This document shows positions 54,206 to 64,000 of a DNA stretch of 64,000 nucleotides, in pieces. Within the stretch, counting starts at the first letter, position 1; every line of letters begins with the position of its first letter. The stretch comes from Halalkalibacillus sediminis (GTDB lineage Bacteria > Bacillota > Bacilli > Bacillales > Alkalibacillaceae): contig NZ_PJNH01000001.1 of the NCBI RefSeq assembly GCF_002844535.1, positions 248,001 through 312,000 on the forward strand, read 5' to 3'. A model generated the notes under the pieces. The model was given only the letters and a program-made list of their open reading frames with translations, did no database searches and was not told the origin of the DNA. A program made the translations under genes and the position numbers.

Positions 54206-54865
54206 TTGAAGCGATTAATATTTACAATTACAGCAATCCTTTTATTATCTTTAATGCTATCCGCATGTTCAGAGGAGTCGAATTCCGCAGAGGATATGTA
54301 TCAACATCTTGAAAAGTCTGTAGAACTCGAACAATCATTTGAAAGTGCACAGCAGGAATTAGTAGAAATTGAAAATCAAGAAAATCAGTTGTACAGTGAA
54401 CTGATGGATATCAACTTAAATGAACTAGAAGAAGTTCATTCAAAAGCTGACGAAGCTTTAAGTTTGGTAGAAGAAAGAAGAAAGCTAATTGATCAAGAAA
54501 TGGAAAGTATTGATGCGGCTAAAGAGGAATTCGATAAAGTCGAGCAATATACTGAAGAATTAGATGAAGAAGCAAGTGAAAATGCTGATGAAATGATCAG
54601 TAAGATGAACGAACGCTACGATGCTTTCGGTCAACTTCATGAAGCTTACCAGAAATCGCTAGATGAGGATGCAGAATTATATGAAATGCTTCAAGACGAA
54701 GAATTGGAAAAGGAAGAATTGGATCAACAAGTAGAGGACATCAATGAAAGTTATAGTAATGTCACTTCTGCGCAAGAATCATTCAATCAATTGACTCAGG
54801 AATTTAATGAAGCAAAAAGAGAATTCTATAAATCATCTGGCTTAGATGTCGAATTCTCCGAATAG
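54206..54865 (+). CDS. ykyA: Cell-wall-binding lipoprotein YkyA
   Basis: Lipoprotein of 219 residues, TTG start after AGAGGGGTAAGAGG. The signal peptide ends in LSAC (lipobox Cys about 21). The mature part is an almost continuous Glu/Lys-rich coiled coil (about 30-205), as in the YkyA family, which is believed to bind the cell wall. In B. subtilis it also precedes pdhA. A strong terminator follows. Confidence 0.88.
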   Translation: MKRLIFTITAILLLSLMLSACSEESNSAEDMYQHLEKSVELEQSFESAQQELVEIENQENQLYSELMDINLNELEEVHSKADEALSLVEERRKLIDQEMESIDAAKEEFDKVEQYTEELDEEASENADEMISKMNERYDAFGQLHEAYQKSLDEDAELYEMLQDEELEKEELDQQVEDINESYSNVTSAQESFNQLTQEFNEAKREFYKSSGLDVEFSE

Positions 54866-54877
54866 ATTAATTCACAA

Positions 54878-54910
54878 ACACATCGACAAATTTGTCGATG
54901 TGTTTTTTTG
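54878..54910 (+). terminator. Terminator after ykyA
   Basis: ACACATCGACAAA pairs with TTTGTCGATGTGT, then eight T. Confidence 0.9.
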
Positions 54911-56338
<1,428 letters not shown>

Positions 56339-56341
56339 CCC

Positions 56342-57319
56342 ATGGCTGAAATGACGATGATTCAAGCAATCACGAACGCGCTACAAACCGAACTGAAGAA
56401 CGACGATAACGTTTTAGTGTTCGGTGAAGATGTTGGTTTAAACGGAGGAGTTTTCCGCGCGACTGAAGGCTTACAAGAAGAATTTGGAGAAGAACGAGTT
56501 TTTGATACGCCATTGGCTGAATCAGGCATTATCGGGCTTGCTACGGGGCTATCCACACAAGGTTTCCGTCCAGTTCCTGAGATTCAATTCTTCGGCTTTG
56601 TTTTCGAAGCGATGGATGCGATCAGTGGACAGGCTGCGCGCTTCCGTTACCGTTCAGGTGGTCGTTGGAACGCACCGATTACTATTCGTTCACCATTCGG
56701 TGGCGGTGTTCACACTCCTGAATTACATGCAGATAGTTTAGAAGGTTTAATGGCTCAACAGCCAGGTTTGAAGGTTGTTATTCCATCTAATCCTTACGAT
56801 GCTAAAGGGCTTTTGATTTCATCAATCAGAGATAACGACCCTGTAATCTTCTTAGAGCACATGAAGTTATACCGTTCATTCAGAGAAGAAGTACCAGAGG
56901 AAGAGTATACGATTGATTTAGGTAAAGCTGAAATTAAAAGAGAAGGTAGCGACATCACTTTTGTAGCTTATGGCGCAATGGTGCATGCATGTATGAAAGC
57001 TGCTGAAGAATTGGAAAAAGAAGATATCAACGCTGAGGTAATCGACTTACGTACCGTTAGTCCAGTTGATGTAGAAACTATCGTTGAATCCGTAAAGAAA
57101 ACAAATCGTGCGGTAGTAGTACAAGAAGCACAACGCCAAGCTGGTATTGCTGCAAGTATCGTTTCTGAAATTCAAGAACGTGCGATCTTACACTTGGAAG
57201 CACCTGTACTTCGAGTTACTGCACCTGATACTGTTTATCCATTCTCAGAAGCAGAAGAAATTTGGTTACCTAATTATGAAAACATCATTGAAAAAGCAAA
57301 AGAATCTTTAAACTTTTAA
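56342..57319 (+). CDS. pdhB: Pyruvate dehydrogenase E1 beta
   Basis: E1 beta subunit of 325 residues, pairing with PdhA to decarboxylate pyruvate. [15 protein letters not shown] near the start, [19 protein letters not shown], and [17 protein letters not shown] are characteristic. The gap to pdhA is 3 bp and the AAAGGAG site lies inside the end of pdhA, so translation is coupled. Confidence 0.96.
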   Translation: MAEMTMIQAITNALQTELKNDDNVLVFGEDVGLNGGVFRATEGLQEEFGEERVFDTPLAESGIIGLATGLSTQGFRPVPEIQFFGFVFEAMDAISGQAARFRYRSGGRWNAPITIRSPFGGGVHTPELHADSLEGLMAQQPGLKVVIPSNPYDAKGLLISSIRDNDPVIFLEHMKLYRSFREEVPEEEYTIDLGKAEIKREGSDITFVAYGAMVHACMKAAEELEKEDINAEVIDLRTVSPVDVETIVESVKKTNRAVVVQEAQRQAGIAASIVSEIQERAILHLEAPVLRVTAPDTVYPFSEAEEIWLPNYENIIEKAKESLNF

Positions 57320-57347
57320 TCATGAATTAGAATAGGAGGGAAAGCCA

Positions 57348-58715
57348 GTGGCCTTTGAATTTAAACTACCCGATATTGGTGAAGGAATCCATGAAGGTGA
57401 AATCGCAAAGTGGTTCGTAAAAAAAGGCGATGAAATTAAAGAAGATGACGTCCTGTGTGAGGTACAAAACGACAAAGCCGTTGTAGAAATTCCATCTCCA
57501 GTAGACGGAACAATCGAAGAAGTATTAGTAGGTGAAGGAGAAACAGCGGTTGTTGGTGACGTTATCATTAAAATTGATTCGGAAGATGATGACTCTGACG
57601 ACGACGAAGATTCTGATGAAAAAGAAGATGCTAAAGCTGAAGAAAAATCTGCCGAACAGGAAGATAAAGATTCAGAGAAGGAAGAAGCATCAGAAAAAGA
57701 TGATTCTGCAGAGAAATCTGATAAAAAAGAAGAATCTAAGTCAAAAGAACAACCTAAGTCAAAAGATGAAGATTCTGAAGAAGACACAGGTGAGCGTGTA
57801 ATTGCAATGCCATCTGTACGTAAGTATGCACGTGAAAATGAAGTCAATATCCAAAAAGTTTCTGGATCAGGTAAAAATGGTCGTATCTTAAAAGAAGATA
57901 TTGATAAATACCTGAGCGGTGATCAAGAGGATGCTCAAGCTGATTCAGAACAATCTGATGAGACTTCCGAAGCTTCAGAGAAGGAAACTAAGCAATCACA
58001 ACCAAAAGGTGAATACCCTGAATCACGTGAGAAAATCAGTGGAATCCGTCGTACGATTGCAAAAGCGATGGTTCATTCTAAGCACACTGCACCTCATGTT
58101 ACACTCATGGATGAAGTTGATGTATCCGAACTAGTTGCCCATCGTAAAAAGTTCAAAGAGGTCGCAGCTGAACAAGATATCAAGTTGACTTATCTACCTT
58201 ATGTAGTAAAAGCGCTTGTTTCAACACTTAAGAAATATCCGATACTGAATATCTCTTTCGATGATGAAACCGAGGAGATTATTCATAAGCATTATTACAA
58301 CGTTGGTATTGCTGCAGACACCGATAAAGGATTGTTAGTACCAGTTGTTAAAGATGCTGATCGTAAATCAATTTTCGATATTTCATCTGAAATCAATGAA
58401 CTTGCTACTAAAGCGAAAGATGGTAAACTATCATCAGAAGAAATGAAAGGTGGTTCTTGCTCAATCACTAATATCGGCTCAGCTGGAGGTAAGTTCTTCA
58501 CACCAGTCATCAATCATCCTGAAGTAGCTATCTTAGGAATTGGTAGAATCAGTGAAGAACCAGTAGTTCGCGATGGTGAAGTGGTTGTAGCACCAGTACT
58601 AGCTGTTTCACTGACATTCGACCATCGTATGATCGATGGTGCAACCGCACAGTATGCAATGAATCACGTGAAACGTTTATTGAATGATCCACAATTAATT
58701 ATGATGGAGGCGTAG
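57348..58715 (+). CDS. pdhC: Dihydrolipoamide acetyltransferase E2
   Basis: E2 core subunit of 455 residues, GTG start after TAGGAGGGA. One lipoyl domain (1-78) with lipoyl Lys43 in [11 protein letters not shown]; a linker of about 70 residues dominated by Asp, Glu, Lys and Ser (more acidic than the Ala/Pro linkers common elsewhere); a subunit-binding domain ([24 protein letters not shown]); a second charged linker; and the catalytic domain ending [14 protein letters not shown] with active-site His. The 60-mer core organises E1 and E3. Confidence 0.95.
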   Translation: MAFEFKLPDIGEGIHEGEIAKWFVKKGDEIKEDDVLCEVQNDKAVVEIPSPVDGTIEEVLVGEGETAVVGDVIIKIDSEDDDSDDDEDSDEKEDAKAEEKSAEQEDKDSEKEEASEKDDSAEKSDKKEESKSKEQPKSKDEDSEEDTGERVIAMPSVRKYARENEVNIQKVSGSGKNGRILKEDIDKYLSGDQEDAQADSEQSDETSEASEKETKQSQPKGEYPESREKISGIRRTIAKAMVHSKHTAPHVTLMDEVDVSELVAHRKKFKEVAAEQDIKLTYLPYVVKALVSTLKKYPILNISFDDETEEIIHKHYYNVGIAADTDKGLLVPVVKDADRKSIFDISSEINELATKAKDGKLSSEEMKGGSCSITNIGSAGGKFFTPVINHPEVAILGIGRISEEPVVRDGEVVVAPVLAVSLTFDHRMIDGATAQYAMNHVKRLLNDPQLIMMEA

Positions 58716-58718
58716 ATT

Positions 58719-60128
58719 ATGGTAGTAGGAGATTTTCCGGAAGAAGTAGATACTCTAGTAGTTGGAGCGGGACCTGGTGGCTATGTTGCCGCTATTCGTG
58801 CCGCACAAATGGGCCAAAAGGTAACAATCGTCGATAAAGACAATCTTGGTGGGGTTTGCTTGAATGTTGGTTGTGTACCTTCTAAAGCGTTAATCTCAGC
58901 AGGTCATCGCTATGAACATGCGAATGGTTCTGAAGACATGGGAATTGTAGCAGAAAAAGTTTCTGTTGACTTTGATAAAGTGCAAGAATGGAAAGGTAAA
59001 GTTGTTGAAAAGTTGACCGGCGGTGTTGAAGGATTATTGAAATCCAATAAAGTGGACATCGTTAAAGGTGAAGCTTATTTCGTGGACAAAAACACTTGTA
59101 AGATCATGGACGATAAACAATCTCAAACTTATAAGTTCAAAAACTGTATCATAGCAACTGGTTCACGTCCGATTGAATTAAAGCCTTTCCCATATTCTGA
59201 TCGTGTACTTGACTCTACTGGTGGGTTGAACCTGAAAGAGATTCCAGAGAAAATGGTCGTAATCGGTGGAGGTTATATCGGTACAGAGCTAGGGGGAGCA
59301 TACGCTAGTTTTGGTACTGAAGTAACAATTTTAGAAGGTACCAAGGACATTTTGGGCGGATTCGAAAAACAAATGACTCAACTAGTTAAGAAGCGCTTAA
59401 AAGGTAAAGGCGTTGAAGTAATTACTGAAGCTATGGCTCAAGGTGTTGAAGAAAAAGATGATGGCGTAACTGTTAAATATGAAGTTAAAGGCGAAGAAAA
59501 ATCAATCGACGCTGATTATCTTTTAGTTACAGTTGGGCGCCGTCCGAATACTGATGAGATGGGTCTTGAAGATATCGGTCTAGAACTAGACGATAACAAC
59601 TTGATTAAAATCGATAAACAGTGCCGTACAAATCTTGATAACATCTATGCAATTGGTGATATCGTAGAAGGGCCGCCACTAGCACACAAAGCTTCTTATG
59701 AAGGTAAGATTGCTGCAGAGGCTATTAGTGGAGAGAAATCTGAGATCGATTATCTAGGAATTCCAGCAGTAGTATTCTCTGACCCTGAGTTAGCTACAGT
59801 TGGACATTCTGAAGCAAGTGCAAAAGAGGCTGGTTATGATGTTAAAGCTGCGAAGTTCCCATTTGGAGCAAACGGCCGTGCATTGTCTCTGAATGACTCA
59901 GATGGTTTTGTAAAATTAATCACTCGTAAATCTGATGGTTTAGTCATTGGTGGTCAAGTTGCTGGCCCTGACGCTAGTGAAATTATTGCGGAAATCGGCC
60001 TTGCAGTCGAATCCGGTATGACAGCTGAGGACTTAGCATTGACGATTCATGCTCACCCTTCATTAGGTGAAACAGTGATGGAAGCTGCAGAACTGGCAAT
60101 GGGTATGCCAATTCACATTACAAAATAA
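58719..60128 (+). CDS. pdhD: Dihydrolipoamide dehydrogenase E3
   Basis: FAD flavoprotein of 469 residues reoxidising dihydrolipoamide with NAD+. FAD motif [19 protein letters not shown], redox disulfide Cys47/Cys52 in [18 protein letters not shown] motif [15 protein letters not shown] and the C-terminal [13 protein letters not shown] His-Glu pair are all present. It starts 3 bp after pdhC with ATGGAGG as ribosome site. Last gene of the operon. Confidence 0.96.
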   Translation: MVVGDFPEEVDTLVVGAGPGGYVAAIRAAQMGQKVTIVDKDNLGGVCLNVGCVPSKALISAGHRYEHANGSEDMGIVAEKVSVDFDKVQEWKGKVVEKLTGGVEGLLKSNKVDIVKGEAYFVDKNTCKIMDDKQSQTYKFKNCIIATGSRPIELKPFPYSDRVLDSTGGLNLKEIPEKMVVIGGGYIGTELGGAYASFGTEVTILEGTKDILGGFEKQMTQLVKKRLKGKGVEVITEAMAQGVEEKDDGVTVKYEVKGEEKSIDADYLLVTVGRRPNTDEMGLEDIGLELDDNNLIKIDKQCRTNLDNIYAIGDIVEGPPLAHKASYEGKIAAEAISGEKSEIDYLGIPAVVFSDPELATVGHSEASAKEAGYDVKAAKFPFGANGRALSLNDSDGFVKLITRKSDGLVIGGQVAGPDASEIIAEIGLAVESGMTAEDLALTIHAHPSLGETVMEAAELAMGMPIHITK

Positions 60129-60140
60129 TTTTAAAAGTAG

Positions 60141-60173
60141 GAAGCTTGTCGATTCTTCGGCAAGCTTCTTTTT
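60141..60173 (+). terminator. Terminator of pdh operon
   Basis: GAAGCTTGTCGA pairs with TTCGGCAAGCTTC through an imperfect stem, then TTTTTG. The following 180 bp hold no gene. Confidence 0.85.
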
Positions 60174-60354
60174 GTGTTGATTATTAATGTGAATTCTAAT
60201 GTACCAATAAACTTTTTACTTACTTTAATATCTTTAAGTCTCTCTAATCACTACAATAAATAGAATTTTTTATTAAAAATTGTCAAAAAGTCTTATTACA
60301 GTTATCTATAAAATAGTTTATAATTAAAGCAATACATACTAAGGGGGAACATCA

Positions 60355-61281
60355 TTGCATAAAATAAAAATTCTATTGATTCTATTGACTTGTATAGTTA
60401 TGGTCGCATGTTCTAGTGAAAGCGAACCGAGCGAAGATGAACTTTTAGCAGAAGAACAAGAGAAAAATGAGAATAATGAATCTGAAAAAGGCGAAGATAA
60501 CGATGATACAACACAAGATGAGCCTGAAACAGATGAAGATAAAAGTGATGAGCAAGAAAGTGGTTCGGAAGAGAATGAAAGTACCAAGGAAGATGATGTA
60601 AGTAATGAGGAAGATGATTCTACAGAAGTTGTAGAAGAAAACAAAGAACCTCAGTATCAAATGACTGACCACTGGTCTTTTAAACCGATAAATGATGCTC
60701 CATCTGAAGTTGTTTTATTGACGATAGATGATGCACCTGATAAGTACGCTCTACAAATGGCTGAAACATTGAAAGAACTGAACGCACCTGCGATTTTCTT
60801 TGTGAACGGGATATTCATGGAATCTGAAGAAAAGAAGGATATTATCCGACAGATACATGAAATGGGCTTTCCAATCGGAAATCATACATACGGGCATACA
60901 AATTTAAGTAACATTTCTGAAGAAGAACAAAAAGAGGAAATATTAAGCTTAAGTAAGTTGATTGAAGAAGTTACAGGTGAAAAACCAAAGTACTTTAGAG
61001 CTCCACATGGCGTAAATACTGATTTTGCAAAACAGTTAGTTGCAGATGAAGGAATGCTATTGATGAATTGGTCCTATGGGTATGATTTCACTCAAGGTTA
61101 TATGGAAAAAGAGGCTCTGGCTGAAATCATGGTTGAAACACAACATCTATTGAATGGCGCAAATCTTTTGATGCATGATCGTGAGTGGACGAAAGATGCT
61201 CTTGAAGACATAGTGAATGGTCTTAGAGATAAAGGATTTGAAATGCTGAACCCTGCATTAATCGAGGGCCCTAATCAATAA
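60355..61281 (+). CDS. Polysaccharide deacetylase lipoprotein
   Basis: Secreted NodB-type carbohydrate esterase of 308 residues, TTG start after AAGGGGGA. The lipobox is MVACS (Cys about 19), followed by an acidic spacer (about 20-98). The catalytic domain begins VVLLTIDDAPDKYA (the metal-binding Asp pair in TIDDAP), then NHTYGHTNLS with the two His ligands, and RAPHG. It probably deacetylates cell-wall or matrix polymers. It lies between pdhD and the SR1P-type gene, where B. subtilis has no such gene. Confidence 0.87.
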   Translation: MHKIKILLILLTCIVMVACSSESEPSEDELLAEEQEKNENNESEKGEDNDDTTQDEPETDEDKSDEQESGSEENESTKEDDVSNEEDDSTEVVEENKEPQYQMTDHWSFKPINDAPSEVVLLTIDDAPDKYALQMAETLKELNAPAIFFVNGIFMESEEKKDIIRQIHEMGFPIGNHTYGHTNLSNISEEEQKEEILSLSKLIEEVTGEKPKYFRAPHGVNTDFAKQLVADEGMLLMNWSYGYDFTQGYMEKEALAEIMVETQHLLNGANLLMHDREWTKDALEDIVNGLRDKGFEMLNPALIEGPNQ

Positions 61282-61304
61282 GAAAAAAATATAATTACGA
61301 ATTT

Positions 61305-61341
61305 TACCCCCTTATGTTTAATACAATCATAAGGGGGTATT
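61305..61341. terminator. Terminator after polysaccharide deacetylase
   Basis: TACCCCCTTAT pairs with ATAAGGGGGTA, followed by ATTTAGT. Confidence 0.75.
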
Positions 61342-61364
61342 TAGTATGTAACAAAATAACTTAA

Positions 61365-61413
61365 TTACACTAATTAAAATAATTGTTGTAACCTATTGAT
61401 TTAATTAGTGTAA
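61365..61413. repeat. 14-bp perfect inverted repeat at the SR1-like promoter
   Basis: TTACACTAATTAAA (61365-61378) and TTTAATTAGTGTAA (61400-61413) are perfect complements separated by 21 bp. The right arm covers the spacer just after the -35. It is a strong operator or cruciform candidate. Confidence 0.7.
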
Positions 61414-61424
61414 CACATTATACT
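61396..61424 (+). promoter_or_regulatory. Promoter of the SR1-like RNA
   Basis: TTGATT, 17-bp spacer, TATACT. A transcript from about 61431 to the terminator at 61614 would be near 185 nt, similar to B. subtilis SR1. Confidence 0.65.
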
Positions 61425-61472
61425 GATTGTAATATTATAATTATAACCTTATTTGAAAGGGGTGCCTTGATT

Positions 61473-61580
61473 TTGGGAACTATCATCTGTTCAACTTGCC
61501 AACGTATTATTGAGCACTTCGAGCATAATAAAGTGACGACGCTTTATAGCAATAATTGTGACTGTCATAAGAAGAAGTAA
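61473..61580 (+). CDS. GapA-binding peptide SR1P
   Basis: Peptide of 35 residues, TTG 61473 start placed 8 nt after AAAGGGGTG (an in-frame TTG two codons earlier is also possible). MGTIICSTCQRIIEHFEHNK and then VTTLYSNNCDCHKKK matches the SR1P pattern: MGTI start, CxxC, an IxxFE centre, VTTLY, and a terminal CxC. In B. subtilis SR1P binds GapA and promotes its action with RNase J1. Both rnjA and pdh genes are neighbours here. Confidence 0.85.
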   Translation: MGTIICSTCQRIIEHFEHNKVTTLYSNNCDCHKKK

Positions 61581-61590
61581 TGCAAATTGA

Positions 61591-61614
61591 ACCAGAGCAA
61601 ACGTGCTCTGGTTT
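61591..61614 (+). terminator. Terminator of SR1P transcript
   Basis: ACCAGAGC pairs with GCTCTGGT across AAACGT, then TTTCTTTT. Confidence 0.88.
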
Positions 61615-61730
61615 TCTTTTGTCCTAATTTGTACATTAATGAGAAGGTGCATGTGTTTTTTCGTTATACTAGTTCTAAATGTGATGAATTGGTAAAATGA
61701 AAAGTAATATTGAAGAAGTAGGTGTACATA

Positions 61731-62420
61731 ATGGAGGATACATTCAAGTGGCATTTAGAAGCTCAAAAGAAATGGGATGAACGAGCTTCATTTTGGAATG
61801 CAAACAGTAAGGAAATGTGGGAAGAAGGTAGTCGAAAGGCTATAGTACCTTTTTACGAAAGAAATAATCCTAAAGGGACTTCTATTATTGACATTGGTTG
61901 TGGAGATGGTTATGGTTCTTTTAAACTCATGAAGGCAGGTTATAAGGTTACGGGTGTGGACCTCTCCGAAGAAATGATCCGTATTTGCAGAGAACGTGTA
62001 TCAGAGAAAATGACTGACCTAACTTTTTATCAGGCAGATATGCTTGAGCTACCTTTTTCAACTGGAAGCTTCGATTCTTTAATTGCGATTAATGCTTTGG
62101 AGTGGTCTGAAGTTCCAGTGGAAGGACTAAAGGAAATGATGAGAGTAGTTAAAGATGGCGGAACCCTTTGTATAGGTATCCTGGGACCAACTGCTAAACC
62201 GCGAGTCAATAGCTATAGGCGGGTATATGGAGAGCCTGTTATATGCAACACAATGATGCCTTGGGAACTGAAACAACTGGCAAATGAACTAGGTTTGGAA
62301 GTCATTGATTCAGAAGGCATTTACAAACGTGGAGTGGATAAAAGATTATTGGAGCAACTTTCTACCGATTTGAGACAATCATTAACATTCATGTGGCTTT
62401 ATATGTTCAAAAAATCATAA
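61731..62420 (+). CDS. Class I SAM-dependent methyltransferase
   Basis: Cytoplasmic methyltransferase of 229 residues. ATG 61731 has AGGTG 6 nt upstream. The SAM motif is IIDIGCGDGYGSFKLMKAGY (motif I), the acidic end of strand 2 is VDLSEEMI, and the post-motif ADMLELPFSTGSFDSLIAIN fits small-molecule (UbiE-like) methyltransferases. Substrate unknown. Its end overlaps the longest frame of the next gene, but not the preferred start. Confidence 0.82.
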   Translation: MEDTFKWHLEAQKKWDERASFWNANSKEMWEEGSRKAIVPFYERNNPKGTSIIDIGCGDGYGSFKLMKAGYKVTGVDLSEEMIRICRERVSEKMTDLTFYQADMLELPFSTGSFDSLIAINALEWSEVPVEGLKEMMRVVKDGGTLCIGILGPTAKPRVNSYRRVYGEPVICNTMMPWELKQLANELGLEVIDSEGIYKRGVDKRLLEQLSTDLRQSLTFMWLYMFKKS

Positions 62421-62440
62421 TCATGATGGAGGCACGACCT

Positions 62441-63397
62441 ATGAATACAAAAGTAACTGAATTACTTTCGATACGTCTACCAATTATCCAAGGTGGATTG
62501 GCTCACCTTGCATATGCAGAGCTTGCTGCAGCGGTGTCTAATGCTGGCGGCTTGGGGCAAATAACTGCTATGAGCTTGGCGAATGAAGAAGAGTTGAGGA
62601 ACGAGATTAAAAAAGTTAAAAAAATGACTGATAAGCCCTTTGGAGTTAATTTTGCGATTGGTCAACATGGAAGACCATTTGAACATATGGTCCAGGTGGC
62701 TATAGACGAAAACGTATCTGCTATTTCAGTAACTGGGGGAAATCCCAAGCCTGTTCTTGACATGGTGAAAGGAACAGGTATTAAAAAGCTTGTACTAGTT
62801 GCTGCAAAAAGGCAAGCTATCAAAGCTGAGGAACTGGGAGCAGATGCAGTAATGGTAGTAGGACATGAAGGTGGGGGCCATTTAGGTCGTGATGATATTG
62901 GAACATTCGTATTGACCCCTGATGTTGTCGATTCTGTTACTATCCCAGTGATTGCTTCTGGAGGGATTAGCGACGGAAGAGGGCTAATGGCTGCACTTGC
63001 TTTAGGAGCGGAAGGAATCGAAATGGGCACAAGGTTCATAGCTACAAAAGAGTGTATACATGCTCATGAATCATATAAAAAAGCATTACTTGAAGCGGAT
63101 GAGAAATCAACCGTAATGATTAAACGATCTATAGGTGCACCAGCAAGAGCTCTAAAAAACTCATGGACTGATCAAATATTGCAATTAGAAAACCAAGATG
63201 TTGGGTATGAAGGATTGAAAGATTATATCAGTGGTGAAGCAAATAAAAGATATATTTACGAAGGTGCGCAGGAAGAGGGATTTGCTTGGGCTGGACAAGT
63301 ATCTATGCGTATCGATGATGTGCCAACCGTTGAAGAATTGTTCGTAAGTATTGAGAAAGATATCGCTTCTGTAAAAGAAAGGTTGGAGAATTTTTAA
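62441..63397 (+). CDS. Nitronate monooxygenase / FabK-like FMN enzyme
   Basis: FMN-dependent TIM-barrel oxidoreductase of 318 residues. ATG 62441 follows GATGGAGG. LPIIQGGLAHLAYAELAAAV at the start, VNFAI, VGHEGGGHLGRD and VIASGGISDGRGLMAALALG (FMN phosphate loop) match the family that includes 2-nitropropane dioxygenase and enoyl-ACP reductase II. The His in GHEGGGH is the nitronate-type catalytic residue. It starts 20 bp after the methyltransferase; the two probably form an operon with yktA. Confidence 0.87.
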   Translation: MNTKVTELLSIRLPIIQGGLAHLAYAELAAAVSNAGGLGQITAMSLANEEELRNEIKKVKKMTDKPFGVNFAIGQHGRPFEHMVQVAIDENVSAISVTGGNPKPVLDMVKGTGIKKLVLVAAKRQAIKAEELGADAVMVVGHEGGGHLGRDDIGTFVLTPDVVDSVTIPVIASGGISDGRGLMAALALGAEGIEMGTRFIATKECIHAHESYKKALLEADEKSTVMIKRSIGAPARALKNSWTDQILQLENQDVGYEGLKDYISGEANKRYIYEGAQEEGFAWAGQVSMRIDDVPTVEELFVSIEKDIASVKERLENF

Positions 63398-63411
63398 AAA
63401 GGAGAGATACA

Positions 63412-63687
63412 ATGGAGTACAACTATCCCTTAGACATGGAGTGGTCGAAAGAGGAAATGATGGAAGTGATCGATTTCTATCAAATCGTAGAGAGAGCCTA
63501 TGAAAGTAAAGCAAAAAAAGAAGAGATCATGGAGAAATATAATAAATTCAAAAAGATCGTTCCATCTAAAAGTGAAGAGAAAACTCTGTGCAAGGATTTT
63601 GAAAAACAATCAGGATATGTCCCTTATCGAGTAGTCCAAGCAGCAAAAAAAGACGAAAATAATGATTTTATAATTATGAAAAAATAA
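63412..63687 (+). CDS. yktA: UPF0223 family protein YktA
   Basis: Protein of 91 residues. YNYPLDMEWSKEEMMEVIDF at the start and KTLCKDFEKQSGYVPYRVVQ near the end are the UPF0223 signature. All-helical and small, no known activity. AAAGGAGAG precedes the ATG; it starts 14 bp after the FMN enzyme. B. subtilis yktA is likewise downstream of the pdh region. Confidence 0.92.
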   Translation: MEYNYPLDMEWSKEEMMEVIDFYQIVERAYESKAKKEEIMEKYNKFKKIVPSKSEEKTLCKDFEKQSGYVPYRVVQAAKKDENNDFIIMKK

Positions 63688-63715
63688 AAAGTCGGCTATT
63701 ATGGCCGACTTTTAT
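63686..63715. terminator. Bidirectional terminator between yktA and yktB
   Basis: AAAAGTCGGC(TAT) pairs with (ATG)GCCGACTTTT between convergent genes. Confidence 0.85.
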
Positions 63716-64000
63716 TACGTACTTAACTGTTTAGTCATATTATACAATTTAGATGTCTGTTTGAACGTATCTTCGCATAATTTCAGAAACTCTTTCTTGT
63801 TTTTTAAACGTGGATCTTTGCGATCGACCGTGACTCCACAGAGGATTTCTGCTTTCTTCACATTCTCAAGGCGATCGACTATACGGACAAACTCCCCGTC
63901 CTTCATCTCCTGGTGAGGAATTGTTTCTGGTTTAGTATGGTCCTTTGACCAGACAAAATTATCGGGTATCTCTTTTAATACTTCAGACTTATTTTGTTTA
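63715..64000 (-). CDS. yktB: DUF1054 protein YktB, 5' part outside window
   Basis: C-terminal 94 residues of a DUF1054 (YktB) protein. The minus-strand frame is open to the last base and reads IPDNFVWSKDHTKPETIPHQ, then VDRLENVKKAEILCGVTVDR, which is the conserved C-terminal half of the family. An internal Met at 63906 is not the start. Function unknown. It pairs with convergent yktA as in B. subtilis. Confidence 0.88.
   Translation of the reverse strand, partial: KQNKSEVLKEIPDNFVWSKDHTKPETIPHQEMKDGEFVRIVDRLENVKKAEILCGVTVDRKDPRLKNKKEFLKLCEDTFKQTSKLYNMTKQLST

Larger units (their letters stand above)
61431..61614 (+). ncRNA. SR1-like dual-function RNA
   Basis: Proposed transcript running from the promoter at 61396-61424 to the terminator at 61591-61614, containing the SR1P reading frame. 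In B. subtilis SR1 lies between pdhD and speA, acts by base pairing on ahrC mRNA and encodes SR1P. Position, length and encoded peptide fit. Base-pairing function is not shown here. Confidence 0.6.

Noticed and set aside
57320-57847. Minus-strand 175-codon Ser-rich frame opposite pdhC
   Set aside because: It is the complement of the repetitive GAA/GAT-rich E2 linker; Ser-rich composition, no ribosome site, shadow of pdhC.
60339-60672. Minus-strand Ser-rich and hydrophobic frames opposite the deacetylase acidic spacer
   Set aside because: Products of the acidic low-complexity coding on the plus strand; no start signals.

Overview
The window is low-GC, densely coded chromosomal DNA from a Bacillaceae-type Firmicute. 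Supporting signs are strong AGGAGG-type ribosome binding sites, frequent TTG/GTG starts, Spo0E-like and YjcZ-like sporulation-associated small proteins, a TPP riboswitch, RNase J1 with RNA polymerase epsilon, and a gene order that tracks the Bacillus subtilis patA-yku-ykn-ykq-pdh-ykt region. Many exported proteins carry long Asp/Glu-rich spacers, and there is a BCCT compatible-solute transporter, so a moderately halophilic or haloalkaliphilic genus (Halobacillus/Alkalibacillus-like) is a reasonable inference but is not proven.

Region 1 (about 1-32 kb) is mostly lineage-variable housekeeping and environmental-response DNA. It holds an aldehyde dehydrogenase cut by the window edge, a Gfo/Idh oxidoreductase and a CAP-domain lipoprotein. 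A two-component system follows with two PepSY proteins (ykoGH-like). Then come thiT under a TPP riboswitch, a DUF1028 protein, glutathione peroxidase, two chemoreceptors, a penicillin-acylase-family hydrolase, a BCCT transporter, a nitroreductase, a Tet(L)-like MFS exporter, YwpF, the KtrB potassium channel subunit and a PAS/GGDEF/EAL protein. The stretch ends with a PDZ-less HtrA-like protease beside a zinc-ribbon membrane protein, and a DUF1659/DUF2922/YvrJ cluster. A 65-bp element occurs twice, identical and inverted, at 3.3 and 19.5 kb.

Region 2 (about 32-49 kb) is a condensed version of the B. subtilis lepB/patA-to-yknV neighbourhood: signal peptidase, Spo0E-like, PatA, Sco1, YkuE, FadH, DarB, DapH, DapL, MscS (YkuT), peroxiredoxin (YkuU), YkuV and the heterodimeric ABC exporter YknUV. 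PatA, DapH and DapL together supply the acetylase branch of the lysine/diaminopimelate pathway.

Region 3 (about 49-64 kb) carries KtrC, RNase J1 with RpoY, peptide deformylase, YkyA, the complete pyruvate dehydrogenase operon pdhABCD, a polysaccharide deacetylase lipoprotein, an SR1P-type peptide gene in the position expected for the dual-function RNA SR1, a methyltransferase, a nitronate monooxygenase-like enzyme, YktA and a partial YktB.

No CRISPR array, rRNA, tRNA, insertion sequence or prophage was recognised. The most unusual signals are non-coding: the palindromic 65-bp inverted repeat pair, a 14-bp perfect inverted repeat over the SR1-like promoter, a cluster of ACAGTT elements upstream of pdhA, and the long leader of the rpoY-rnjA operon. 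Several small genes (8712, 22047, 28217, 31128, 61473) are easily missed. Where the likely start is internal to the longest reading frame, the chosen start and its ribosome binding site are given.
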